From Coprococcus sp. (GTDB lineage: Bacteria; Bacillota; Clostridia; Lachnospirales; Lachnospiraceae): DNA of 64,000 bases. Shown piece by piece: positions 9,344 through 17,744 of the stretch. Location of the stretch: positions 1 to 64,000 of the forward strand of contig JAGBHU010000030.1 in the NCBI GenBank assembly GCA_017935345.1, given 5' to 3'. A program made the position numbers and the translations under genes. The notes under the pieces were generated by a model. The model saw only the letters and a list, made by a program, of their open reading frames with translations, ran no database searches and was not told where the DNA came from. Position 1 is the stretch's first letter, and each line of letters starts with the position of its first letter.

Positions 9344-9658
9344 ATGGATACTCTAGTTACATTTTTAATATCAAAGCAGCAACCTGTCAGAGCCGTTCTG
9401 AAACCAGATGAAACTTTGGATGAATTTGTTGCTTGCATGAAAAGAAAGTTTGTTAATTTAGTATTTACAGATACCAAAGGTAATACTGAAATTGGAATAA
9501 AGATTGCGGAAAGTTCTGTAAAAGCAGAAGAAATAGATGATAGTACGGAAACAATTATCTTACGGGGTGAGTGTGGTTTGAATTTTGAGAAAATTAAGGT
9601 GAAAGTGGAATTGTCATTAAAAGATTTTGCAGGCTTTGCAGAAATTACGGTAGGTTAA
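9344..9658 (+). CDS. Small cluster protein of unknown function
   Basis: This is a 104-residue protein that I do not recognise. It is soluble, has alternating beta-type hydrophobic patterning (IILRGECGL, KVKVELSL) and has no cysteine pair, signal peptide or transmembrane segment. An in-frame ATG at 9317 overlaps the acylase stop, and another lies at 9326. AGGA at 9333-9336 lies seven bases before the ATG at 9344, which I prefer. Its tight coupling to the acylase gene suggests a partner or chaperone role, but nothing in the sequence proves one. Confidence 0.6.
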   Translation: MDTLVTFLISKQQPVRAVLKPDETLDEFVACMKRKFVNLVFTDTKGNTEIGIKIAESSVKAEEIDDSTETIILRGECGLNFEKIKVKVELSLKDFAGFAEITVG

Positions 9659-9701
9659 TGATATATTTTACGCAAATATAACAGAAAAGGAGTAAATAAT
9701 T

Positions 9702-11237
9702 ATGGCAGTTGAAACATATTTTTGGTGGACTGAGTCACAAAAAAAGCTAGCAGAAGAATTGGAAAAGTTCGTTAATAAGAACGTAGATGATGCTGAAAGA
9801 GCTTACTGGTCAAAAGAATACCCAGAAGCAGTTATGAAGCGCGTTGGTGAAAAGGGACTTATGGGAGTTGGAGTTCCAAAAGAGTATGGTGGTAGTGAAT
9901 TAGGCGCGACAGGTTGCTGCATCGTTGCAGAACAGCTTGGCAGATTGCCAGGTGTAGGTAATTTATTTGTTATTGCAATGTTGGCAGGATTACACCAGTT
10001 AATTAATTTTGGAACAGAGGAACAAAAAAGAAAATGGTTACCTCAAATAGCAGAAGGAAAGAAATTGGGAACAATCTGTATTACAGAACCATTTGTAGGT
10101 TCTGATGCATCCAATATTAATACAACTGCTGATTTCGTTGATGGACATTGGGTAATCAATGGTAAGAAGAGAATGGTATCAGCAGCAGGTATTGCTTGCA
10201 GATATTTAGTGTATGCGCGTACCAAAAGAGATGATTCAGACGTAAACTATACGGATATTACCGCATTTATGGTTGAAAAGGGTACACCTGGATTCCATGT
10301 AGAAAAACTGAATGTGTTAGTTGGTTATGATAATATTCCGAATGGATATCTTGACTTCGATAATGTTGTTGTGGAAGACGCTAATCGAATTGGTAATGTC
10401 GGAAGCGGATGGGAAATTATGATGTCAGGTTTGAATTTTGAAAGATTAGTTGCAGCAGCAGTTGTATGTGGCGGTATGATGGATGCAATCAGATATATTC
10501 TTCACCATACAGACAGAAGAGTTCAGTTCGAAAAGAAAATTAGTGAGTTCTCTAATATTCAGTTTGATATCGCTGAGTATGTTGGAAAACTGAATATGAT
10601 AAGACTTTATACATATTATACAGCAGCTGAGTTGGATAGAGACAGTAAAATTCGTATGGACAAGACTTCTATTGCAAAATTATATAGTACAGAATGGGCT
10701 ACGCAATTAGGATTAAGAGGAATTCAGGTAATGGGTGGAGATGGTTTAACCAAATTCTATCCTGTAGAGAGATTGCTTAGAGAATCCAAAATTGGTGAAG
10801 TCGTTGCTGGTACTAATGAAATTCAAAGAAGTATTATTTACAGAATGGCAATTGGAAATAGAAAGTTCTATAAATATCCATTCAGAATGCACATGGATCC
10901 AGAAAAGAATATTCCAATTCAGACTTCAAAAGATTCGGAATATAAGGGAGTTGAAATCAATGCAGAAAATATCTTAAAGGTATTAGCAAATGATTTCCGT
11001 TGTAATCCTGCATTATATATGAGCATTAGCGATATTGTATCAGCTACAGGAGGAAAGAGAAAAGATATTCTTAGAGTTTGTGAAGAACTGGAACAAGAAG
11101 GTCTTATCTTTACCTTTGGAGGCAAGAGAGGCACAATTGATTTAGTTAAAGCAAATTATAAAGGACTAGATAAAGCATTTCCAAAGGAATTCTATCGCTG
11201 GATACCAGAAGGATATGATGAGACAAAGATATTCTAA
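9702..11237 (+). CDS. Acyl-CoA dehydrogenase with winged-helix-like C-terminal extension
   Basis: Residues 1-385 form a complete acyl-CoA dehydrogenase: CITEPFVGSDASN, VINGKKRMVSAAG, FERLVAAAVVCGG, and RGIQVMGGDGLTK with VVAGTNEIQ at the end. It lacks the FkbI-branch signatures of the gene at 5563, so it probably oxidises another carrier- or CoA-bound acyl group. Residues about 390-511 are an extension absent from normal family members (usually about 380 residues). It contains MSISDIVSATGGKRKDILRVCEELEQEGLIF in two consecutive pieces, a helix-turn-helix pattern like winged-helix domains. An AAGGAG leader precedes the ATG. A small winged-helix protein fused to an enzyme could be structural, a carrier-docking element or a true regulator. 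Confidence 0.85.
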   Translation: MAVETYFWWTESQKKLAEELEKFVNKNVDDAERAYWSKEYPEAVMKRVGEKGLMGVGVPKEYGGSELGATGCCIVAEQLGRLPGVGNLFVIAMLAGLHQLINFGTEEQKRKWLPQIAEGKKLGTICITEPFVGSDASNINTTADFVDGHWVINGKKRMVSAAGIACRYLVYARTKRDDSDVNYTDITAFMVEKGTPGFHVEKLNVLVGYDNIPNGYLDFDNVVVEDANRIGNVGSGWEIMMSGLNFERLVAAAVVCGGMMDAIRYILHHTDRRVQFEKKISEFSNIQFDIAEYVGKLNMIRLYTYYTAAELDRDSKIRMDKTSIAKLYSTEWATQLGLRGIQVMGGDGLTKFYPVERLLRESKIGEVVAGTNEIQRSIIYRMAIGNRKFYKYPFRMHMDPEKNIPIQTSKDSEYKGVEINAENILKVLANDFRCNPALYMSISDIVSATGGKRKDILRVCEELEQEGLIFTFGGKRGTIDLVKANYKGLDKAFPKEFYRWIPEGYDETKIF

Positions 11238-11279
11238 TAAATAGTTCTAATATAGCTTAAGTGAAGTGGGGAAATAAAG

Positions 11280-12380
11280 TTGGAAGAATATATATTATGT
11301 ACACCAGGACCAGTTGATTTGACTCCAAACGTTTATCAGGCACTAGGCAGAAAGATGATTCCACATTATGGTGAAGAATGGATTGATGGCGTATATAATC
11401 CTGTATGTAATATGGTAAAGGATGTTTTTCAGACTAGACATAGAACTTTTGTTATACCAGCCTCTGGTTCTGGTGGAGTTGAAAGTGCCTTTTGTTCATT
11501 AGGCAAAAAAAACGAAGATGCACTCATTTTCTCCAATGGTTACTTTGGAGATAGAATGGCGAGAATTGCTAAAATGTATTTTAAATGTGTACATGTGTAC
11601 AAGCTTAAAATGGGTGAAGCAATTACGGATGAAGATATAGAGAAAGCGATTAAAATATACAGTAACGCTTCTGTTATTGGTATTGTACATGGTGAAACAT
11701 CTACAGGAGTAAAGAATGATATACAGCATATTCGTTCTATTGCAGGAGACCGCATTCTTGTAGTCGATGCCATTTCTACTCTTGCTGGTGATGAAGTGAA
11801 GATGGATGAGTGGGAAATTGATATCTGCGTCAGTGCCTCTCAAAAAGCAATAGGAGCGGCTCCAGGGCTAGCACTGGTAGCGGTAAGTGATTATGCTTTT
11901 GAGAAAATGCAGCAGAGAGATAAAATCCCTAGTTTCTATCTTAACTTATTGGAGTGGCGTGATTCCGTCCTTGAATGGGGATCAGCACATCCATATCCAG
12001 TTACATTGCCAGTGAATTTATATTATGCACTTTATGCTGCACTTGAAGAAATTCATGAGGAGGGACTAAGTCAGAGAGTTGCCCGTCATGATCAGATTGC
12101 AGAATATACGCATAAGAGAATTGAGGATTTAGGTTTGGAGCTGCTTTTAAAGGATAAGAACAGAACAATGTCAACAGTAACAGCAGTAAAAATGCTAGAA
12201 GGTAAAAAATCCAGTGATTTGATATTCAGACTTAAAACGGAAAGTAAAATTCTCATTGCAAATGGTCAAGGCGAACTGAAGAATTGCATTTTTAGAATTG
12301 GGCATCTTTCAGCTAGCGCTAATACAGAAACTATTGAATTAGTTATGAATAAAATAGGTAATATATTAAAAAGTATATAA
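11280..12380 (+). CDS. Class V aminotransferase (alanine-glyoxylate/serine-pyruvate type)
   Basis: This 366-residue PLP enzyme opens with the family block CTPGPVDLTPNVYQALG. It carries PASGSGGVESA (cofactor phosphate binding), VVDAISTLAGDEV, and the Schiff-base lysine in SASQKAIGAAPGLA. Relatives move amino groups between alanine or serine and glyoxylate or other 2-oxo acids. In this cluster it may supply an unusual amino acid or 2-oxo acid to one of the two A domains, or aminate a carrier-bound aldehyde; the substrate cannot be read from sequence. The start is a TTG at 11280 with GTGGGGA seven bases upstream; no in-frame ATG fits the family N-terminus. Confidence 0.88.
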   Translation: MEEYILCTPGPVDLTPNVYQALGRKMIPHYGEEWIDGVYNPVCNMVKDVFQTRHRTFVIPASGSGGVESAFCSLGKKNEDALIFSNGYFGDRMARIAKMYFKCVHVYKLKMGEAITDEDIEKAIKIYSNASVIGIVHGETSTGVKNDIQHIRSIAGDRILVVDAISTLAGDEVKMDEWEIDICVSASQKAIGAAPGLALVAVSDYAFEKMQQRDKIPSFYLNLLEWRDSVLEWGSAHPYPVTLPVNLYYALYAALEEIHEEGLSQRVARHDQIAEYTHKRIEDLGLELLLKDKNRTMSTVTAVKMLEGKKSSDLIFRLKTESKILIANGQGELKNCIFRIGHLSASANTETIELVMNKIGNILKSI

Positions 12381-12406
12381 TTAGTACGTTAGGGATGAAA
12401 TGCAAA

Positions 12407-15400
12407 ATGAAAAATATTATTCAAAAACTGCAAGAACACTGTTTGGAAAATGAAAATGGAATTGCATTTAGCCAAATAGTGGATATCAAAGTAGAGGAAA
12501 ATAATATTAGTAATGACTTGATTAATTTATCATATAAAGAGTTGCTATATAAAGTAGAATGCACCGCATATTTATTGTCAAAACAATATAAAAAAGGTGA
12601 CAGGGTTATGCTTGTATTTCCTTCAGGAATTGATTTTGTAGTTGCTATACTGGCTTGTTTTTATGCTGGTATCATAGCAGTTCCTTGCCACAAACCAAAT
12701 CCAAATAGAACAGGAGATAAAGTTGATGCCATCATTGGTAACTGTCACCCTGTAGCAATATTAACAAGTGAGAGTTATTACAAGGTACTTAGCAAGAGAA
12801 CTGTTGATATGACTATTCCATTGTGTATAGTAACGGACGAAATGTTAAAAGAGGTAAAAGATGAGGAGTTAGCATTATTTGAATGTGTAGAAATAAAAGA
12901 CAGCGATATTGCACTTTTGCAATATACATCAGGTTCTACATCGGATCCCAAAGGAGTTATTGTAACACATAAGAATATTGCAAGTATGTGTGAATACATA
13001 GATTATTATGAACAGGCGAAAGAAAATGATAAATCAATGACCTGGCTACCAAACTATCATGATATGGGGCTGATTGAGGGACTTTTTACACATCTATATG
13101 TGGGAACACAATGTTTTATAATATCGACAAGGGATATATTTATTAAACCTCATTTGTGGCTTTACTTTTTGTCAAAATACAAAATTAATATAAGTGGTGC
13201 TCCGAACTTCCTGTTTGATAAGTGTATAGAAGACAATGTACCACTAGACAATATTGAGTTGTCACATGTTTCTGTACTTTATAATGGTGCAGAACCAATT
13301 AGAGCAAAGACAATGTTAAAGTTCTATCAGAAGTTTTCCCAGGTAGGGTTAAAAGCAGAAACGCTGTATGCAGTATATGGACTTGCAGAAGGTACTTTGC
13401 TAGTAACAAGTAAAAAGAAGGAAAGTATATCAGAGGTTGTGGTACTAGATGATTCACTAGTCGGCAACAAACTGATTCCATTTAACCAAGTCGAAGAGGG
13501 GAATTATAAGAATTTAGTATTTGGATGTGGTGAAGTATGCGAGGAATATTGTGATGTTGCAATTGTTGGAGAGAATGGGGAAAGACTTGGAGAGAACCAG
13601 ATTGGAGACATTTATATCTGTGGCGATGGTATTACAGCAGGATACTGGAACAATCCAGCAGAGACTAGCAATGCATACAATCATTATCTGGATGGAAAAG
13701 GACCATATTTAAAAACGGGTGATTTAGGATTTATCAAAGGAAATAAACTCTTCCTTACAGGTCGATCAAAGGACCTCCTAATCATCAATGGTAAAAACAT
13801 CTATCCTCAGGATTTGGAGTTTGCAATTAGTGAAGTAAGTACTAACATCGAAAATAATAGTATCGCCATATTCTCTACAGGAAATACGGATCATGCTATT
13901 GTAGCAGTGGTAGAAGTAAACCGTCATGCTATGCATAGTGATCTTGATAAACTGGCAGATGATATTCATGAAAGAATAGTAGCTGAGTTCTTAATAAACT
14001 TAAGCAACATTGTATTAGTAAAAGCGTACAGTTTGCCAAAAACGTCAAGTGGAAAAATACAGCGATCTCGTTGCAAATCAATTTATTTAGACAATGGACT
14101 CAAAGTTCTGTTATCAAAAGAATATGATAATGAATTGGCAGGGAATATGCTAAATAATATTGATACTATTTTGGACCAGTTTATGGATGATAGTGAACAA
14201 ATATCCTATATCCCAGATATGGATAAAAGTTTTCTGGAGTTGGGAGTTGATTCCATTCAGTTAATTCAGCTTGCACATAAGATCAGCTTTAAATATCAGA
14301 TTAAGTATTCACTGGAAGATCTGCTTGATAATGTCAGTGTAATTGATTTAGGTAAAGACATTAAAAAGAAACTAGCAGAGAAAGAGCTAGGTCAACAAAA
14401 ACAATTAAAGATACAGGAAGCCCATGATGGGCATTTTCCAGCAACTATCGGGCAGAAATCACTATTTTTAATTCAGAATTCAATGCCAGAAGAGGGACTG
14501 CTTAACATTGGTAAGATAGTAAAAGTAGGAGAACGTATTGAGAAAGATACTGTTTTAAGTATTCTAAATAAGATGGTTGAAGGATTCCAGCTGTTAGCGT
14601 CTAAAATGCAATATGAACAGGAGAATCTGATTTTCTCATATGATAGGAATTTTGTAGATGATGTGATAGTGGAAGAAAATCCAGTTGGGACTGACGTGAT
14701 CGAGCAGAAATTAGAAGAGGCGTTTTATCGTCCTTTTGAGATGATAGGTCATCATCTATTCAGAATCAACATGATGTATGATAGTATGGGAAATACGTTT
14801 CTGTCATTCTCATTCCATCATATTATTGCTGATTTCTGGTCACTGGTACTATTTATGGATTCATTTTTCCATATGCTTGGAGAGTGTGAATACACATTAA
14901 AATCTGTTGAACACAGCAACTATAGCAACTTTGCCTATGAAGTAAATGCTTTGTTGCAGCAGGATTATTACAAGAATAAAGTAGAAGAGTTCAAGAAGTT
15001 ATTAAATGATAAGTGGGAATTAGCAGATGTGCACGCTATTTATAAAAGAAATTACATTGAGAGTACATACAATGGCACAAGCCAGAGAATCGAACTTTCT
15101 GCTGAATTGTCAGAAAAAGTTGAAGCAATTTGTCAAGAGAACAGTACAACAAAATACATATTCCTGTTTGCGGTTTTTGAATTGCTGATATATACCTACA
15201 TTAAGCAGAATGAGATTATATTAGGAACAACATTTTCAGGAAGAGACAATCCAGAGTATAGTAACACATTTGGATTCTTTACAAGTGTATTTCCTGTTCT
15301 TTCTGAGAATTTTGAACAAGAGTTAACGGTAAAAGACTTAATTCAAAGGGTAAAAAAAAGAATCAGAAATCACCTGAAATATGCTGATTTACCACTGCAT

Positions 15401-17743
15401 GAACTATCAAGAAATCTGAATATAACAGAAAAGGCTAATAATAGGTCACTTTTCAACTTAGTATTCAGTTTCCAGAATACAATAAGACTCAATGAAGACA
15501 ATTATGCATCTCTTGCTCTTGAGAAAACAGGTAAACGTTCTATTCATAATATGGATTTGGAATTTGTTGATTTGAAGAAGAAATATTCCTTATATGATAT
15601 TGATTTCCAGATGACATATGATGAAGGAATAATCCAGGGCGATGTAGTTTACAATAGTGACTTATTCGACAAGGAAACAATCCAGGATATGATTAATGCC
15701 TATGTGTGTCTAGTTGAAAATGTTGTCGATAATTTTGATAACAGACTGAGCCAGATTGAGTTAATTAGCCCAGTAGAAAAGGAGAAAATATTTAACGAAA
15801 TAGATGAGAGTTACAAGAGCAATTATGACATATCAGATGGATTTTTATCAAAGTTCAATTATTTTGTAGAAAATGATCCTGACCTGATTGCAGTAATTGA
15901 TGGTGACAATCATATAAGCTATGCAGCACTTAACGTTATGTCAAACCGCCTAGCAAGAAAAATACATACAGATTCTAATGCGATTGGCTTATTCATCGGG
16001 CGAAATGTATACTTTTCACTAACATTGCTTGCTGCATTAAAGATTGGAAAACAGATTGTACCAATTGATGTTACATTCCCTAGTGAGCGTATTTTACATA
16101 TTATGAAAGAATGTAATATTGACCAGCTTATTATTGAAGAAGAGTATATACCTTTAGCGGATAATATCGTGAAAGCATTTGAAAAGGAACAAGTAGTCTC
16201 TTATGTTGTCAGCAGTACAATACTGGATAATCTGAATACAGAACAGGATAATCAGATTATACCAACAAGTACAATTGATAATTTTATGTATACAATATTC
16301 ACATCTGGTTCAACAGGCAAGCCAAAAGGGGTAAGTATTCGCGAGAAAAACATTATACCATTGTTTGAATGGAAAAAGCAGAATCATAAAATGTCAAAAG
16401 ATATTCGTATGATTCAATGTTTATCTTTGGGATTTGATTTTGGATTATCAGAAATATTTGCAACACTATTTTATGGATGCCGCTTGTATTTTACAGAAAG
16501 GTATGTTGCATTAAATCCAGAAGAATTTATCTTAAATAATGATAAGTTCTACATTAATACATTCTATATGACACCATCAATGGTGAATAATATTGTTAAG
16601 TATAAAAAGAGATTGAACCATGCACGTAGAATTCTGCTAGGAGGTGAGAGACTTTCCATAGAGTTGACGAAAGAATTAAGGGCTCTTATTCATGAAGATT
16701 GCAAAATTACGAATGGATATGGTCCAACTGAGGCAAGTATTAACTGCTTAATGTATGACGTGACAAAAGATACCGATTTAGATTCACTTAGAGGAAACAG
16801 TGTTCCAATTGGGTTTAGTACAGGACAAGCCAAATTGATTGTATTAGATGAAAATCATCATTTGGTTCCACAAGGTGGCGATGGCGTGTTATATATCTGT
16901 GGTGTTTGTGTATCTGATGGCTATATTAATAATCCGGAACTGACAAGTCAGAAATTCTTATATCTGAATGATGTTTTCCATACTGACAGATTTGGCGATA
17001 AGAGAATATACATGACAGGGGATAAAGTTCGAGAGATTGAACCTTATAATTTCGAATTCCTTGGAAGGGTTGATTCTCAGATTAAAGTCAGAGGATACCG
17101 TATTGAATTAAATGAGATTGTACAGTGTCTAAAGGATTATGACGGAGTTCGTGATGTTGCGATTTATGTTACAGGAAACGACTTAAAGCAAGCAATTGTT
17201 GCATATATTGTTACTGATGTGGGTAAAATAGAGCTTTCAGAAAAATTAAAGAGTTATTTAGATAAGAGACTTCCATATTATATGATACCAAATGAGCTTT
17301 ACGTGGTAGAAAGCATTCCGTTAAACCGCAATGGGAAACTGGATTTTAAAGCACTTGAAGCTATGAATAAAGAAAAAATTACATATGTGCAGAAAATTGT
17401 AGAAGAGTCAGATGAGTATTTCGAAACAAAGAGTATTATCATAGATATCTGGAAAAAGGTATTGAAGACAGATCAATTTACACACGATGATAATTTTTTT
17501 GAATGTGGAGGACATTCTTTACAGATTGTTGATGTCCATCATCAATTGGAGGAAAAGTTCAATATAAAAATTCCATTTTCAAAATTATTTGAACTTTCAA
17601 CTATTAATGAAATAACAGAGTATATAAGCAGTAGTTTACCAAAAGAGAATAAGTCTAAAATTATACAAGACTACCATGCGGATGTGCAAAGTCGAAGGCA
17701 ATTAAGAGAAGAGATGAGAAATCGTAGAGGAGGGATAAAATAG
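12407..17743 (+). CDS. Hybrid initiation megasynthase: FAAL-ACP-C-A-PCP
   Basis: About 1778 residues. Residues 1-565 are a fatty acyl-AMP ligase (QYTSGSTSDPKGVIVTH, WLPNYHDMGLIEG, INGKNIYPQDLE), which adenylates a free fatty acid and passes it to the next carrier. Then come an ACP with its serine in LGVDSIQL (about 612), a condensation domain with intact HHIIAD (about 803), an adenylation domain (FTSGSTGKPKG about 1298, NGYGPTEAS, KVRGYRIEL) and a PCP (FFECGGHSLQI, Ser about 1700). The tail is basic and may dock to the next protein. My hand alignment to GrsA gives a specificity code near D-F-S-Y-L-G-G-I-N, which I cannot match to a known amino acid. The module starts the product with an N-acylated amino acid. 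AGGG at 12391-12394 favours the ATG at 12407 over 12395. Confidence 0.9.
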   Translation: MKNIIQKLQEHCLENENGIAFSQIVDIKVEENNISNDLINLSYKELLYKVECTAYLLSKQYKKGDRVMLVFPSGIDFVVAILACFYAGIIAVPCHKPNPNRTGDKVDAIIGNCHPVAILTSESYYKVLSKRTVDMTIPLCIVTDEMLKEVKDEELALFECVEIKDSDIALLQYTSGSTSDPKGVIVTHKNIASMCEYIDYYEQAKENDKSMTWLPNYHDMGLIEGLFTHLYVGTQCFIISTRDIFIKPHLWLYFLSKYKINISGAPNFLFDKCIEDNVPLDNIELSHVSVLYNGAEPIRAKTMLKFYQKFSQVGLKAETLYAVYGLAEGTLLVTSKKKESISEVVVLDDSLVGNKLIPFNQVEEGNYKNLVFGCGEVCEEYCDVAIVGENGERLGENQIGDIYICGDGITAGYWNNPAETSNAYNHYLDGKGPYLKTGDLGFIKGNKLFLTGRSKDLLIINGKNIYPQDLEFAISEVSTNIENNSIAIFSTGNTDHAIVAVVEVNRHAMHSDLDKLADDIHERIVAEFLINLSNIVLVKAYSLPKTSSGKIQRSRCKSIYLDNGLKVLLSKEYDNELAGNMLNNIDTILDQFMDDSEQISYIPDMDKSFLELGVDSIQLIQLAHKISFKYQIKYSLEDLLDNVSVIDLGKDIKKKLAEKELGQQKQLKIQEAHDGHFPATIGQKSLFLIQNSMPEEGLLNIGKIVKVGERIEKDTVLSILNKMVEGFQLLASKMQYEQENLIFSYDRNFVDDVIVEENPVGTDVIEQKLEEAFYRPFEMIGHHLFRINMMYDSMGNTFLSFSFHHIIADFWSLVLFMDSFFHMLGECEYTLKSVEHSNYSNFAYEVNALLQQDYYKNKVEEFKKLLNDKWELADVHAIYKRNYIESTYNGTSQRIELSAELSEKVEAICQENSTTKYIFLFAVFELLIYTYIKQNEIILGTTFSGRDNPEYSNTFGFFTSVFPVLSENFEQELTVKDLIQRVKKRIRNHLKYADLPLHELSRNLNITEKANNRSLFNLVFSFQNTIRLNEDNYASLALEKTGKRSIHNMDLEFVDLKKKYSLYDIDFQMTYDEGIIQGDVVYNSDLFDKETIQDMINAYVCLVENVVDNFDNRLSQIELISPVEKEKIFNEIDESYKSNYDISDGFLSKFNYFVENDPDLIAVIDGDNHISYAALNVMSNRLARKIHTDSNAIGLFIGRNVYFSLTLLAALKIGKQIVPIDVTFPSERILHIMKECNIDQLIIEEEYIPLADNIVKAFEKEQVVSYVVSSTILDNLNTEQDNQIIPTSTIDNFMYTIFTSGSTGKPKGVSIREKNIIPLFEWKKQNHKMSKDIRMIQCLSLGFDFGLSEIFATLFYGCRLYFTERYVALNPEEFILNNDKFYINTFYMTPSMVNNIVKYKKRLNHARRILLGGERLSIELTKELRALIHEDCKITNGYGPTEASINCLMYDVTKDTDLDSLRGNSVPIGFSTGQAKLIVLDENHHLVPQGGDGVLYICGVCVSDGYINNPELTSQKFLYLNDVFHTDRFGDKRIYMTGDKVREIEPYNFEFLGRVDSQIKVRGYRIELNEIVQCLKDYDGVRDVAIYVTGNDLKQAIVAYIVTDVGKIELSEKLKSYLDKRLPYYMIPNELYVVESIPLNRNGKLDFKALEAMNKEKITYVQKIVEESDEYFETKSIIIDIWKKVLKTDQFTHDDNFFECGGHSLQIVDVHHQLEEKFNIKIPFSKLFELSTINEITEYISSSLPKENKSKIIQDYHADVQSRRQLREEMRNRRGGIK

Positions 17744-17744
17744 A

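Noticed and set aside
12407-14100. First adenylating domain as an ordinary amino-acid A domain
   Set aside because: The INGKNIYPQDLE and YHDMGLIEG blocks are FAAL hallmarks and a carrier follows directly, so fatty-acid activation is the better call.
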